From the NCBI RefSeq assembly GCF_041807905.1, contig NZ_JBGVSA010000004.1, forward strand, positions 1 through 64,000: a stretch of 64,000 nt of DNA, read 5' to 3'. The notes under the pieces are model-generated. The model was not told the DNA's origin. It saw only the letters and a program-made list of their open reading frames with translations, and ran no database searches. Origin of the DNA: JBGVSA01 sp041807905 (GTDB lineage: Bacteria; Pseudomonadota; Gammaproteobacteria; Burkholderiales; Rhodocyclaceae). Numbering within the stretch: position 1 is the first letter of the stretch; each line of letters starts with the position of its first letter. The position numbers were made by a program, and so were the translations under genes. Of this stretch, positions 51,593-61,099 are shown in pieces.

Positions 51593-52666
51593 ATGATTCG
51601 AATTATATCCGTGCTGCTGGTGGCGCTCCTCGCCAACGCTGCCGTTCCCGGCTTTGCGGCCGAACCTGCTACGGCCGCCGCCGCCCGCCAGGCGCCAGTC
51701 CAACTGGCCGACAATGCCCCGGATACGTATACGGTGGTCAAGGGCGACACGCTCTGGGACATCTCCGGCAAGTTCCTCAAGCAACCCTGGCGCTGGCCGG
51801 AAGTCTGGCGCATGAATCGCGAACAGATCCGCAATCCGCACTGGATCTACCCCGGTCAGGTGATCGTACTGGACCGCAATGGCCCGACCCTGTCGATTCG
51901 TGGTAGCCAGGGCGCGGGCGGCACCGTGAAGCTGGAGCCGCGCGCCTATGCCACGCCGCTGGATACGCCGCTGGCCAGCGTGCCGATGCGGGCCATCCAG
52001 GGCTTCCTGGTCGAACCGTTGATCGTCGAAGACGAAGCGCCGCGAGATCTGGCCTCGGTGGTCGCCATCCAGGAAAGCCGCGTGATCGCTGGCGCTGGCG
52101 ACACCATCTTTGCCAAGAACATCACCCCCGGCATCGACCTGTGGCAGGTGTATCGCCGCGCCACGCCCATCAACGACCCGGTTTCCGGCCAATTGCTCGG
52201 CTACGAGGCCAAGCTGCTGGGAACGGCCCGCGTGATCACGCAGGGCTCCGGCAATCAGGCATCCGCCCTGCAGGTGGTGTCGAGCAAGCACGAAATCAAT
52301 AGCGGTGACCGCCTGCTTCCGGCAGGCAAGGCCGAGATCCTGTCCTTCCCGCCGCATGCGCCGGCGGCGTCCACCCAAGGGCACGTGGTCAGCATCTATG
52401 ACGGCCTCGAGGAAACCGGCCGCTACGGCGTGGTGATGTTGTCCCTGGGCAAGGCGCAGGGCATCGAGCCCGGACACGTCATGGCGCTGTATCGCAATCG
52501 CGGCGAGGTGGCATACAAGCTCGACGGCAAGGCTGAGAAATATGAATTGCCGGAAGAACGCTACGGGCTAGTATTCGTCTTCCGCGTGTTCAACAACCTT
52601 GCGTACGCCCTCGTCCTGGACAGCAGCGAACCCGTTCGGGTCGCCGATTCGGTGAGGGCGCCTTGA
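51593..52666 (+). CDS. LysM peptidoglycan-binding exported protein
   Basis: 357 residues. A signal peptide covers residues 1-23 (ending GFAAEP) and one LysM domain spans residues about 45-95 (TYTVVKGDTLWDISGKFL ... IYPGQVIVLD). The long C-terminal region is a conserved betaproteobacterial part without a named domain that I recognise. It likely binds cell wall in the periplasm. The ATG at 51593 is the one that begins the signal peptide. It lies just before dprA, 4 bases apart, the usual order in this group. Confidence 0.91.
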   Translation: MIRIISVLLVALLANAAVPGFAAEPATAAAARQAPVQLADNAPDTYTVVKGDTLWDISGKFLKQPWRWPEVWRMNREQIRNPHWIYPGQVIVLDRNGPTLSIRGSQGAGGTVKLEPRAYATPLDTPLASVPMRAIQGFLVEPLIVEDEAPRDLASVVAIQESRVIAGAGDTIFAKNITPGIDLWQVYRRATPINDPVSGQLLGYEAKLLGTARVITQGSGNQASALQVVSSKHEINSGDRLLPAGKAEILSFPPHAPAASTQGHVVSIYDGLEETGRYGVVMLSLGKAQGIEPGHVMALYRNRGEVAYKLDGKAEKYELPEERYGLVFVFRVFNNLAYALVLDSSEPVRVADSVRAP

Positions 52667-52670
52667 TGGC

Positions 52671-53786
52671 GTGACTCATCCGACAGAATCCACCTCGCAC
52701 GATCTCGAACACTGGCTACGCCTGACGCTCGTCCCGGATATCGGGACGGAGCGTCAACGCCATCTTCTGGCCGCTTTCGGCCTGCCTGAACGCATCTTTG
52801 CCGCCGGCCGCCTAGCGCTCGAACAGGTCGTCGGGCCGGGCCCGACGCAGCAACTGTTATCCACCGACAGCCGTGCCCAGATCGAAGCCGCCTTGGCCTG
52901 GGCCGACGAGCCGGACAATCGCATCATCACGCTGGCCGACCCGGCCTATCCGCCCAGCCTGCTGCACACGCCGGACCCGCCCTGCCTCATATATGTAAAG
53001 GGGCGGCTGGAACTGCTCAATCGTCCATCGATTGCCATGGTCGGCGCACGCAGCGCCACGCCGCAGGGCGTTTCCAACGCCGAGCAGTTCGCCACGGCGT
53101 TCTCTCGCGCGGGACTGACGGTGGTGAGCGGGCTGGCGCTCGGCATCGACGCGGCGGCGCATCGTGGCGCATTGCTGGGCGACGCCAGCACGGTGGCGGT
53201 GATCGGCACCGGTATCGACCGCATCTACCCGGCTCGCAACGCAACGCTGGCGCGGGCGATTGCCGAATCGGGTGCGATCGTGAGCGAATTCCCGCTCGGC
53301 ATGCCTCCGCTGTCGCACAATTTCCCCCGTCGCAACCGCATCATCTCGGGCTTGTCGCGCGGCGTGCTGGTGGTGGAGGCGGCCGTGGGCAGCGGCTCGC
53401 TGATCACGGCCCGGCAGGCCGCCGAGCAGGGGCGGGAGGTGTTCGCGATTCCGGGGTCGATCCATTCGCCGCTCTCGCGCGGGTGCCACCAGCTCATCAA
53501 GCAGGGGGCCAAACTGGTCGAAAGCGCCGCCGATGTGCTCGACGAGATGGGTTGGCAGGGGCAGATCGCCGCGCCGGTGCCATTGCCGAATGCGATTTCG
53601 CCCCCACCTGTGTCGCAGGACGCGGAAAAAGTCCTTCTGGCCATGGGTTTCGACCCGGTCGATGCGGAAAATCTGCTCGGCCGGGCACGCTTGACGCCAG
53701 ATGCGCTCTTCGCCATCCTGACGGCACTGGAGCTCGATGGGCGCATAGCGCGTTTGCCGGGTAACAGGTATCAACGTCTCAATTGA
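52671..53786 (+). CDS. dprA: DNA-processing protein DprA (Smf)
   Basis: 371 residues from a GTG. An N-terminal helical SAM-like region, the Rossmann core beginning SIAMVGARSATPQG near residue 120, VVSGLALGIDAAAH near residue 150, the conserved FPRRNRIISGLS near residue 221 and GSGSLITARQAAEQGR near residue 241, followed by a C-terminal winged helix. It loads RecA on incoming single strands in natural transformation. It follows the LysM gene and precedes smg. Confidence 0.95.
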   Translation: MTHPTESTSHDLEHWLRLTLVPDIGTERQRHLLAAFGLPERIFAAGRLALEQVVGPGPTQQLLSTDSRAQIEAALAWADEPDNRIITLADPAYPPSLLHTPDPPCLIYVKGRLELLNRPSIAMVGARSATPQGVSNAEQFATAFSRAGLTVVSGLALGIDAAAHRGALLGDASTVAVIGTGIDRIYPARNATLARAIAESGAIVSEFPLGMPPLSHNFPRRNRIISGLSRGVLVVEAAVGSGSLITARQAAEQGREVFAIPGSIHSPLSRGCHQLIKQGAKLVESAADVLDEMGWQGQIAAPVPLPNAISPPPVSQDAEKVLLAMGFDPVDAENLLGRARLTPDALFAILTALELDGRIARLPGNRYQRLN

Positions 53787-53887
53787 ATCTGTTCAAAACA
53801 GTCGTAGGGCTTCCGGGCCCGCAGCCGTGGCAGTTCATTGAATCGATTCTGGGTGACCGGCGACGGTCGCCAAAGGGGCCAAAACGC

Positions 53888-54382
53888 ATGATCGACATCC
53901 TGGTGTACCTGTTTGAAACGTACGGCTACGCCGATGCTTGTCCCGCCGAACCCGAGCAGCTTGCCCGCAAGCTGAGCGCCGCCGGATTCGAAGAAGAAGA
54001 AATCTCCGACGCCATCGAATGGCTCGAAGGCCTGCGTGAGATCTCCGGGCAACCGGCGCCCGTCATCAATAGTGATAGTCGCGCTTTCCGCATCTTCAGC
54101 GACGAGGAACTGGCCTGTCTGGATGCCTCGTGCCGCGGTTTTCTGGCCTTCCTGGAATCCTCGGGGGTGCTCAACGCGGGCCAGCGCGAAGTGATCATCG
54201 AGCGCGCCATGGCCCTGCCTGGCGGTGAGGTGTCGCTGTCGCAGTTCAAGATCATCGTGCTGATGGTGCTGTGGCAACAGCAAGTCAATCTCGACATGCT
54301 GGTGCTCGACGAACTGCTGACCGAAGAGGTCGAAGACGGCGATGATCTTCCCGATGGCAGCGAGGCGGTGACGGTTCATTGA
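53888..54382 (+). CDS. smg: Smg family protein (DUF494)
   Basis: 164 residues, usual Smg size. It begins MIDILVYLFETYGYADA, the normal start of the family; an upstream TTG at 53783 adds 35 residues unlike the family. The C-terminal half is Glu/Asp-rich and helical, with the LSQFKIIVLMVLWQQQ segment near residue 118. Function is unknown, though the gene is nearly always next to dprA in proteobacteria. Confidence 0.92.
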   Translation: MIDILVYLFETYGYADACPAEPEQLARKLSAAGFEEEEISDAIEWLEGLREISGQPAPVINSDSRAFRIFSDEELACLDASCRGFLAFLESSGVLNAGQREVIIERAMALPGGEVSLSQFKIIVLMVLWQQQVNLDMLVLDELLTEEVEDGDDLPDGSEAVTVH

Positions 54383-54576
54383 ACGAAGCGCGCAACGGCC
54401 GGTCAATCCGGCCGTTGTCACATTGACGCCGCCCGTCCGGCGACAGGCGACGGTGCATTGTCGTTTGATGGCCCGTGTTGCGCTTTTATGCAGCGCGCTC
54501 CTATCATGCCGCACTCATCGCACCCCGCCGGGTGTGCGAAGGCGCTTTGCGTTCCCCCTTTTTCGAATTTCCGAGC

Positions 54577-57102
54577 ATGAGCAAACAGCTGATCATTGCC
54601 GAAAAGCCTTCCGTTGCGCAGGACATCGCGCGCGCGCTGGGCGGCTTCACCCGTCAGGGCGATTACTTCGAGAGCGACGAATACGTGCTCTCGTCGGCGA
54701 TCGGCCACCTGTTGGAACTGGCTGTGCCGGACGAATTCGAAGTCAAGCGCGGCAAATGGAGCTTCGCCCACCTGCCGGTGATTCCGCCGCACTTCAAGCT
54801 GAATCCGATTGAAAAGACCGCCGAGCGCCTCAAGCTGCTCGAACGCCTCATCAAGCGCAAGGAAGTCACCGGCCTCGTGAATGCCTGTGACGCGGGACGC
54901 GAAGGCGAACTGATCTTCAATTACATCGCCGAGCATTCCGGCACCGCCAAGCCGATCCGCCGTCTGTGGCTGCAATCGATGACGCCGCAAGCGATCCGCG
55001 ACGGTTTCCAGCGCCTGCGCACATCCAACGAGATGTCCGGCCTGCGCGAAGCCGCCGTGTGCCGGGCCGAAAGCGACTGGCTCATCGGCATCAACGGCAC
55101 GCGGGCCATGACCGCCTTCAACTCCAAGACCGGCGGTTTTCACCTGACCACGGTCGGCCGCGTGCAGACGCCCACGCTGGCGCTGGTGGTGGAGCGCGAA
55201 GAGCGCATCCGCAAGTTCGTCTCGCGCGACTACTGGGAGGTCGAGGCCCGTTTCGGCGCCGAGGCTGGCGAATACGTCGGCCGCTGGCTGAACGAATCGT
55301 TCAAGAAACCCGAAGACGATGAACACGCGACCGCGCATCGCCTGTGGAAGATCGAGCAGGCGCAGGCCATCGTCGACAAGTGCGAAGGCAAGCCGGGCAA
55401 GGTCGAAGAAGAGTCCAAGCCGTCGAACCAGCTCTCGCCGCTGCTGTTCGATCTGACCAGTCTGCAGCGCGAAGCCAACGGGCGCTTCGGTTTTTCGGCC
55501 CGCACCACGCTGCAACTGGCGCAGGCCCTGTACGAAAAGCACAAGGTCCTGACCTACCCACGTACCGATGCACGCGCGCTGCCCGAGGACTATGTCGGCC
55601 AGGTGCCGACCATCCTCGGCTCGCTGCCGGAGCAGTATTCAAAGCTCGCGGCCGACGTGATCAAGCACGGCTGGGTCAAGCCGAACAAGCGCATCTTCAA
55701 CAACGCCAAGATTTCGGACCACTTCGCCATCGTGCCCACCGGCACGCATCCGAAGAACCTGTCCGAGGCCGAAGCCAAGATCTACGATCTGGTCACGCGC
55801 CGCTTCATCGCGGTGTTCTACCCGGCCGCCGAATACCTGATCACCACCCGCATCACGCGTGTCGAGGGCGAAGCCTTCAAGACCGAAGGTAAGGTGCTGG
55901 TCAATTCCGGCTGGCTGGCGGTGTACGGCAAGGAAGCCGCGATCGAGGGCGACGAAGGCGCCACCGGTTCACTGGTGGCGGTCAAGCCGGGCGAGACGGT
56001 CAGTACCGATGAAGTGACCGTCAAAGCCAACCAGACCAAGCCGCCGGCGCGCTTCAACGAAGCCACGCTGCTGTCGGCCATGGAAGGTGCGGGCAAGCTC
56101 GTCGACGACGAAGAACTGCGTGCCGCCATGGCGGGGCGCGGGCTGGGTACACCGGCCACGCGCGCGCAGATCATCGAAAACCTGATCGCCGAAACCTACA
56201 TGCTGCGCGAAGGGCGCGAGCTGATCCCGACCGCCAAGGCGTTTTCGCTCATCACCCTGCTGCACGGCCTGGGCATCGAAGAACTGTCATCGCCGGAACT
56301 GACCGGCGAGTGGGAATACAAACTCTCGCAGATGGAAAAGGGTGCGCTGTCGCGTGCCGAATTCATGGATCACATCGAGTCCATGACGCGCGAGATCGTC
56401 GAGCGCGCCAAGAAGTTCGAGTCCGACACCGTGCCGGGCGACTTCGTCACGCTCAAGACGCCCTGCCCCAAGTGCGGCGGCGTCATCAAAGAGAATTACA
56501 AGAAATTCCAGTGCCAGTCGTGCGACTACTCACTGTGGAAGATCGTCGCCGGGCGCCAGTTCGAGATCCCCGAGATCGAAGAGTTGCTGTCGACCGGCCG
56601 CGTCGGTCCGCTGTTGGGCTTCCGCAACAAGATGGGCCGCGCCTTCAACGCCGAGATCAAGCTCAACGACGAAAAGCTGCCCGAATTCGATTTCGGCCAG
56701 CCGCGCGAAGAAGAAGGCGGCGAGGCACCGGATTTCTCCGACCAGCAATCGCTGGGCCCCTGCCCCAAGTGTCGGTCGAACGTGTTCGAACTGGGCATGG
56801 CCTACGTGTGCGAAAAATCGGTGGGGCCGGGCAAGAGCTGCGATTTCCGCTCGGGCAAGATCATCCTGCAGCAACCCATCGAACGCGAACAGATGGAAAA
56901 GCTGCTCAACACCGGCCGCACCGATCTGCTCAAGGGTTTTGTCTCGGCGCGCACCAAGCGCAAGTTCTCGGCCTTCCTGGTGCGGGGCGAGGACGGCAAG
57001 GTCGGATTCGAGTTTGAAAAGCGCGAAGCCAAAACGCCGGCAGCCAAGAAGCCGGCCGCATCGCGTGCCCGCAAGACGCCTGCCAAGAACGGCGCAGAGT
57101 AA
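54577..57102 (+). CDS. topB: DNA topoisomerase III
   Basis: 841 residues. TOPRIM domain at the start (LIIAEKPSVAQDIARALGG, then DAGREGELIF near residue 105), active-site Tyr327 in LTYPRTDAR, matching E. coli Tyr328, and two C-terminal zinc-finger units (CPKCGG near residue 630 and CPKCRS near residue 729) as in long TopB forms. A basic Lys/Ala-rich tail ends the protein. The ATG at 54577 begins the TOPRIM domain. It decatenates DNA and resolves recombination intermediates. Confidence 0.96.
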   Translation: MSKQLIIAEKPSVAQDIARALGGFTRQGDYFESDEYVLSSAIGHLLELAVPDEFEVKRGKWSFAHLPVIPPHFKLNPIEKTAERLKLLERLIKRKEVTGLVNACDAGREGELIFNYIAEHSGTAKPIRRLWLQSMTPQAIRDGFQRLRTSNEMSGLREAAVCRAESDWLIGINGTRAMTAFNSKTGGFHLTTVGRVQTPTLALVVEREERIRKFVSRDYWEVEARFGAEAGEYVGRWLNESFKKPEDDEHATAHRLWKIEQAQAIVDKCEGKPGKVEEESKPSNQLSPLLFDLTSLQREANGRFGFSARTTLQLAQALYEKHKVLTYPRTDARALPEDYVGQVPTILGSLPEQYSKLAADVIKHGWVKPNKRIFNNAKISDHFAIVPTGTHPKNLSEAEAKIYDLVTRRFIAVFYPAAEYLITTRITRVEGEAFKTEGKVLVNSGWLAVYGKEAAIEGDEGATGSLVAVKPGETVSTDEVTVKANQTKPPARFNEATLLSAMEGAGKLVDDEELRAAMAGRGLGTPATRAQIIENLIAETYMLREGRELIPTAKAFSLITLLHGLGIEELSSPELTGEWEYKLSQMEKGALSRAEFMDHIESMTREIVERAKKFESDTVPGDFVTLKTPCPKCGGVIKENYKKFQCQSCDYSLWKIVAGRQFEIPEIEELLSTGRVGPLLGFRNKMGRAFNAEIKLNDEKLPEFDFGQPREEEGGEAPDFSDQQSLGPCPKCRSNVFELGMAYVCEKSVGPGKSCDFRSGKIILQQPIEREQMEKLLNTGRTDLLKGFVSARTKRKFSAFLVRGEDGKVGFEFEKREAKTPAAKKPAASRARKTPAKNGAE

Positions 57103-57110
57103 CGCGCGCC

Positions 57111-57680
57111 ATGGCGTGCCAGCCTGATGATGTGCTGGATTTCTGGTTCGGCGCGCCGCCGCTGACCCAGCGTCGCGAATGGTTCGTCAAGGACGCGTCC
57201 TTCGATGCGACGATCGCGGCGCGTTTCGGCGATACGATCGAGGCTGCGCTGGCCGGCGACCTCACCGAATGGAACGCCACGCCGCGCGGGCGGCTGGCGC
57301 GCATCATCGTCCTCGACCAATTCACCCGCAACGTCTTCCGTGGCACGCCGCGCGCCTTTGCAGGCGATGCCCTTGCCCTGGCTTTGGCCGAAGAGGCGCT
57401 GGCCCGGGGAGAGGACCGGCGGCTCGATCCAATCGAGCGCATCTTCATGTACCTGCCGCTGGAACACGCCGAAGATCTCTCCGTGCAGCACCGCTGCGTC
57501 GCGGCCTTCGAGCGGCTGGCAAGCGAGCACGCAGGTTTCGACGAGACCTGTGACTACGCCCGCCGCCACTTCGTCATCATCGAACGCTTTGGGCGTTTTC
57601 CCCACCGCAATGTGATTCTCGGGCGCGCATCGAGCGATGACGAACGCGCTTTCCTTCTCCTGCCGGGTTCTGGTTTCTGA
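57111..57680 (+). CDS. DUF924 family protein
   Basis: 189 residues. It starts with the family signature DDVLDFWFG and contains LDQFTRNVFRGTP near residue 66 and MYLPLEHAEDLSVQ near residue 112, with FGRFPHRN near the C-terminus. It is an all-helical TPR-like fold; function unknown. It begins 8 bases after topB, so the two may be co-transcribed. Confidence 0.92.
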   Translation: MACQPDDVLDFWFGAPPLTQRREWFVKDASFDATIAARFGDTIEAALAGDLTEWNATPRGRLARIIVLDQFTRNVFRGTPRAFAGDALALALAEEALARGEDRRLDPIERIFMYLPLEHAEDLSVQHRCVAAFERLASEHAGFDETCDYARRHFVIIERFGRFPHRNVILGRASSDDERAFLLLPGSGF

Positions 57681-57936
57681 GTCGGCTATCAGATACGGCC
57701 TGTCGCGGCGCCGTAATAATCTGTAACTATCAGCATGTTGTGGGTATCCACAGCGCGACATAAGTCAAGAACCGTTAGAATGCTCACTGGCTGAGCAAGC
57801 CGACTCGTTCATCGCGCGGACACCTATCCCGTCCAGCCCCGCATCACCCACTACCCCCCGGGTGCAGAACAAGGCCGCTGCCGGTGGCCCACCCATCCCG
57901 CCGCAAGCCGCCTCCCTTTTCTCACTGTTGAGCATC

Positions 57937-59265
57937 ATGAGCCAAGCCGAATTTACTGAGGCCGAGCTGCATCGGCCATTGAACCGCAGCGACTACAAGA
58001 CTCTTTCGCTTTCCGCGCTGGGCGGCGCACTCGAGTTCTACGATTTCGTCATCTACGTATTCTTTGCCGCTGTCGTCGGCAAACTGTTCTTCCCTGCGGA
58101 TATGCCTGACTGGCTGCGTCAGATGCAGACCTACGGCATTTTCGCCGCGGGCTACCTGGCGCGTCCGCTCGGCGGCATCATCATTGCGCACTTCGGCGAC
58201 CTGTTCGGACGCAAGCGCATGTTCACGCTGTCGATCTTCCTGATGGCCGTGCCGACGCTGCTGATCGGCCTGCTGCCCACTTACGAGACGATCGGTTTTG
58301 CCGCACCTGTGCTGCTGCTGTTCTTCCGCATCCTGCAAGGCGCCGCCATTGGCGGAGAAGTCCCCGGAGCGTGGGTGTTCGTGGCAGAGCACGTACCGAC
58401 GAGCCGCATCGGCATTGCCACCGGTACGCTGACCTCCGGCCTGACCGGCGGCATCCTGCTCGGTTCGTTGATGGCGGTTGCCATCAACAAGATCTACTCG
58501 GCCGAAGAAGTCGCCGCGTTCGCGTGGCGCATTCCGTTCATCGTCGGCGGTGTGTTCGGTTTTGTGGCCGTGTATCTGCGCCGCTTCCTGGAAGAGACGC
58601 CGATCTTCAAGGAAATGCAGGCCCGCAAGGCGCTGGCCAAGGGTTTCCCGCTCGAAGAGATCAAGCGTCACCTGTCCGGCACCATCATTTCGATGCTGCT
58701 GACCTGGGTGCTGTCGGCCGCCATCGTGGTGGTGATCCTGATGACGCCGGGCTACCTGCAGAAAGTGCACGGCATCACGCCGGTGCTGGCCGCCCAGGCC
58801 AATGCGCTGGCTACGCTGACGCTGACCGCCGGTTGCATCGTGTTCGGCTGGGCCTGCGACCGCTTCGGCGTGCGTCCTGCCATGCTGGTCGGCTATGCCG
58901 GCCTGCTGGGGGCGAGCTATTTCTTCTATCACAACGCGGGTAACGACTCGAGCCTGTTCCTGAGCTATGGCGTGGCGGGCTTCTTCGTCGGCAGCATCGC
59001 TACCGTGCCCTACGTGGCCGTGCGCGCGTTCCCGGCGGCGATCCGCTTTTCGGGTCTGTCGTTCTCGTACAACGTGTCGTACGCGATCTTCGGCGGCCTC
59101 ACGCCGATGGTGCTGACGGCATGGCTGCAGGTCGACAAGCTGGCGCCGGCCCACTACGTGGGTTCGCTGGCGGTGCTGGGCTTCCTGCTGGCGTTCGTGC
59201 CGCTGGCGGGTCGCCAGTCGGCCAGCCGTATCGTCGGAACGTCGCTGGCAACGCAGGCGCGCTGA
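57937..59265 (+). CDS. MFS transporter, metabolite:H+ symporter (MHS) type
   Basis: 442 residues with 12 helices. The start ALGGALEFYDFVIYVFFA and the loop FGDLFGRKRMF match the MHS group, which imports small carboxylates, betaine or proline with protons. ILQGAAIGGEVPGAWVFVAEH near residue 130 is also typical. The ATG at 57937 is chosen; an upstream GTG is less likely because it adds a Pro-rich segment. A 256-base upstream gap has inverted repeats TGTGG-GTAT-CCACA (57739-57752) and TGCTCA-N5-TGAGCA (57781-57797). A strong terminator follows. Confidence 0.9.
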   Translation: MSQAEFTEAELHRPLNRSDYKTLSLSALGGALEFYDFVIYVFFAAVVGKLFFPADMPDWLRQMQTYGIFAAGYLARPLGGIIIAHFGDLFGRKRMFTLSIFLMAVPTLLIGLLPTYETIGFAAPVLLLFFRILQGAAIGGEVPGAWVFVAEHVPTSRIGIATGTLTSGLTGGILLGSLMAVAINKIYSAEEVAAFAWRIPFIVGGVFGFVAVYLRRFLEETPIFKEMQARKALAKGFPLEEIKRHLSGTIISMLLTWVLSAAIVVVILMTPGYLQKVHGITPVLAAQANALATLTLTAGCIVFGWACDRFGVRPAMLVGYAGLLGASYFFYHNAGNDSSLFLSYGVAGFFVGSIATVPYVAVRAFPAAIRFSGLSFSYNVSYAIFGGLTPMVLTAWLQVDKLAPAHYVGSLAVLGFLLAFVPLAGRQSASRIVGTSLATQAR

Positions 59266-59294
59266 TCCGATTTCGTGCCCGGCCAGGGCATGTG

Positions 59295-59332
59295 ACGCGC
59301 AACGGTGGGCAACCGCCGTTGCGCGTTTTTTG
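59295..59332 (+). terminator. Rho-independent terminator of the MHS transporter
   Basis: An 11-bp perfect stem (ACGCGCAACGG / CCGTTGCGCGT), a 10-base loop, then a run of six T, 30 bases past the stop. Confidence 0.93.
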
Positions 59333-59363
59333 TTTGGTGGACCGTAGAACCGGCGCGGTTCTG

Positions 59364-59972
59364 CTATTGGTCGGCGTCGCCCCAACGCGCGACCAACGCG
59401 TGCGGCACGCCGAGCTGGTCGAGAACGCGCGCCACGACAAAATCGACGAGATCTTCGACGCGTTGCGGCCGGTGATAGAAGCCGGGCGATGGCGGCAGGA
59501 TCACCACACCCATGCGCGACAGGCGCAGCATGTTTTCGAGGTGCAGGGTCGAGAACGGTGTTTCGCGCGGCACCAGCACCAGCGTACGGCGTTCTTTCAG
59601 GCAGACATCCGCTGCGCGCTCGATGAGGTTGTTGGACAGTCCGGCGGCAATTGCCGCGAGCGTGCCCATCGTGCACGGGCACACCGCCATCGCGTCCGGA
59701 GGATTGGAACCCGATGCCAGCGGCGCAAACCACTCTTCGCGTCCGTACACCTGAAGCCGATCTTCCGGCGCGCCGTACCGTTCCATCAACCAGGTCCGGG
59801 CCTCCGACGCACGCGACGGGAGCGCGATATCCATCTCCTGTCGAGCGACGATCTGAGCAACCTGCGAATACAGCACCTGCACGCGGCAATCTGCCTGCAG
59901 CAAGCATTCGATCAATCGCAGGCCGTAGGGCATGCCCGAGGCGCCGGTCAGGGCGACAGCGATGGTTTTCAT
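59364..59972 (-). CDS. ubiX: Flavin prenyltransferase UbiX
   Basis: 202 residues. The FMN-binding start is MKTIAVALTGASGMPYG, CPCTMGTLAAIAAGLSNNLIERAADV near residue 97 and LVPRETPFSTLHLENML near residue 135 hold the conserved FMN and prenyl-donor residues. It attaches a dimethylallyl group to FMN, making the cofactor of UbiD-type decarboxylases. No ubiD gene is present in the window. Its start overlaps the stop of the membrane gene upstream in an ATGA. Confidence 0.95.
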   Translation of the reverse strand: MKTIAVALTGASGMPYGLRLIECLLQADCRVQVLYSQVAQIVARQEMDIALPSRASEARTWLMERYGAPEDRLQVYGREEWFAPLASGSNPPDAMAVCPCTMGTLAAIAAGLSNNLIERAADVCLKERRTLVLVPRETPFSTLHLENMLRLSRMGVVILPPSPGFYHRPQRVEDLVDFVVARVLDQLGVPHALVARWGDADQ

Positions 59973-60487
59973 GGTTTCTCGTCGAGCAGGCGGGCTGTCA
60001 CGAGCCCGTTGATGGTCCCGAATAGTAATGCCGCCGCCGCAAACACGGGAGACAGAGCCCACAGGCCCTCGTGCGGCACCAGCCACAAGCGTGCCAGCAT
60101 CAGTTGCCCACCGATATGCGCGAAAGCGGCAAGGATGCTCAGCGACACCGGGCCGAACCACCGTGCTGGCAAACGCGCGGCGACGGCCAGCACGGCAAGG
60201 CTCGTCAGGCTGCCGGCCAGGCTCAGGAAGAAGCCGGACGCCATGAACTGCCCGAGCAGCAGGCCCCCCGCGAGCACACGCAGCAGCGCTACCCAAGCGG
60301 CCTCGCGCCAGCCATGGCGCGACAGCACCAGCAACACGACGATGTTCGCCAGCCCCGGCTTCACGCCCGGCAGGGGCGTAGGGATGGCGGCTTCGGCCAC
60401 CGACAGCACGGTCGCCGCCGTCGCGTACCGGGCGATGCGGAAGTCTGAAGCGTCGGCAGTGATGAGTCGGGTCGGCACGGTCGCCAT
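59969..60487 (-). CDS. Gx transporter / HepS1-like membrane protein
   Basis: 172 residues with about five helices. The first helix region TPLPGVKPGLANIVVLLVL near residue 37 is the hallmark of the Gx/heptaprenyl diphosphate synthase component I-like family. It is an inner membrane protein of unsettled role, probably a small-molecule transporter subunit rather than a synthase. It is translationally coupled to ubiX. The coupling may reflect supply of a prenyl or flavin precursor, but that is inference. Confidence 0.82.
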   Translation of the reverse strand: MATVPTRLITADASDFRIARYATAATVLSVAEAAIPTPLPGVKPGLANIVVLLVLSRHGWREAAWVALLRVLAGGLLLGQFMASGFFLSLAGSLTSLAVLAVAARLPARWFGPVSLSILAAFAHIGGQLMLARLWLVPHEGLWALSPVFAAAALLFGTINGLVTARLLDEKP

Positions 60488-60583
60488 TATCGCGCGAACG
60501 CCCTGGACTTGCCGTGCCCTCGCAGGCGATGCGGTACGCCCTGTTACAAGTCCGGACTTCCGCTATGGACGATGGAAGCGTAA

Positions 60584-60618
60584 AGTTCAACTACTAAGTT
60601 TAACTTCGTAGTTTGACT
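60584..60618. promoter_or_regulatory. Nested palindrome, probable MarR operator
   Basis: AGTTCAACTAC (60584-60594) and GTAGTTTGACT (60608-60618) pair at 9 of 11 positions around a perfect inner AAGTT-T-AACTT (60596-60606); both are centred on 60601. It sits 21 bases before the MarR start, where a MarR self-repressor would bind. Confidence 0.7.
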
Positions 60619-60638
60619 GGATAAGTAGCGGAGCCATC

Positions 60639-61088
60639 TTGAGCGACAAGCCCGATAGCGTCGAGTCCCCGAACACCCAGAGCGTTGCGGTCGATCTGCG
60701 CGTGCTCGTGGGCAAGTTGCGCCGCAAATTGCGCGAGGCTGCGGATACGCAGGGCCTCAATGATGCGCAGCGATCCGCGCTCATGCACCTGGAGCGCGAA
60801 GGTACGTCCACCGTGACTGCGATGGCGCAGGCCGAAGGCATGCGGTCGCAATCGATGGGTGCCATCGTCACGGTGTTGATGGACGCAGGACTGGTCAGTG
60901 GCGCACCCGACCCGACTGACGGGCGTCGCACACTGCTGTCGCTGACCTCCGAGGCGCGCAAATACATCCGGCAACTGCGGGCCGCGCGCGAGGACTGGCT
61001 GGTGCAGAGCATCCAGTCGAAATTCTCTGCCACGGAACAAAAACAACTGGCGCGTGGCGTCGATCTGCTCAAGCGCCTCGTCGAATAA
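60639..61088 (+). CDS. MarR-family regulator
   Basis: 149 residues from a TTG with GGAG 7 bases before it. The winged helix-turn-helix has TSTVTAMAQAEGMRSQSMGAIV near residues 55-75 and the wing DPTDGRRTLLSLT near residue 92, the classic MarR wing. It heads a three-gene unit with an isochorismatase-fold hydrolase and an MFS exporter, and a strong palindrome lies just upstream. An aromatic or phenolic compound is a common MarR ligand, but the ligand is not shown by sequence. Confidence 0.91.
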   Translation: MSDKPDSVESPNTQSVAVDLRVLVGKLRRKLREAADTQGLNDAQRSALMHLEREGTSTVTAMAQAEGMRSQSMGAIVTVLMDAGLVSGAPDPTDGRRTLLSLTSEARKYIRQLRAAREDWLVQSIQSKFSATEQKQLARGVDLLKRLVE

Positions 61089-61099
61089 TGGGAGTCCCA

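Noticed and set aside
57922..59907. Minus-strand frame of 661 codons opposite the MHS transporter
   Set aside because: Antisense shadow rich in Arg, His and Gln; the plus strand codes a 12-helix transporter with family motifs.
59973..60590. Fusion reading of UbiX with upstream codons to 60590
   Set aside because: The extra part is the out-of-frame shadow of the Gx-type membrane gene; UbiX starts at 59972 with its FMN motif.
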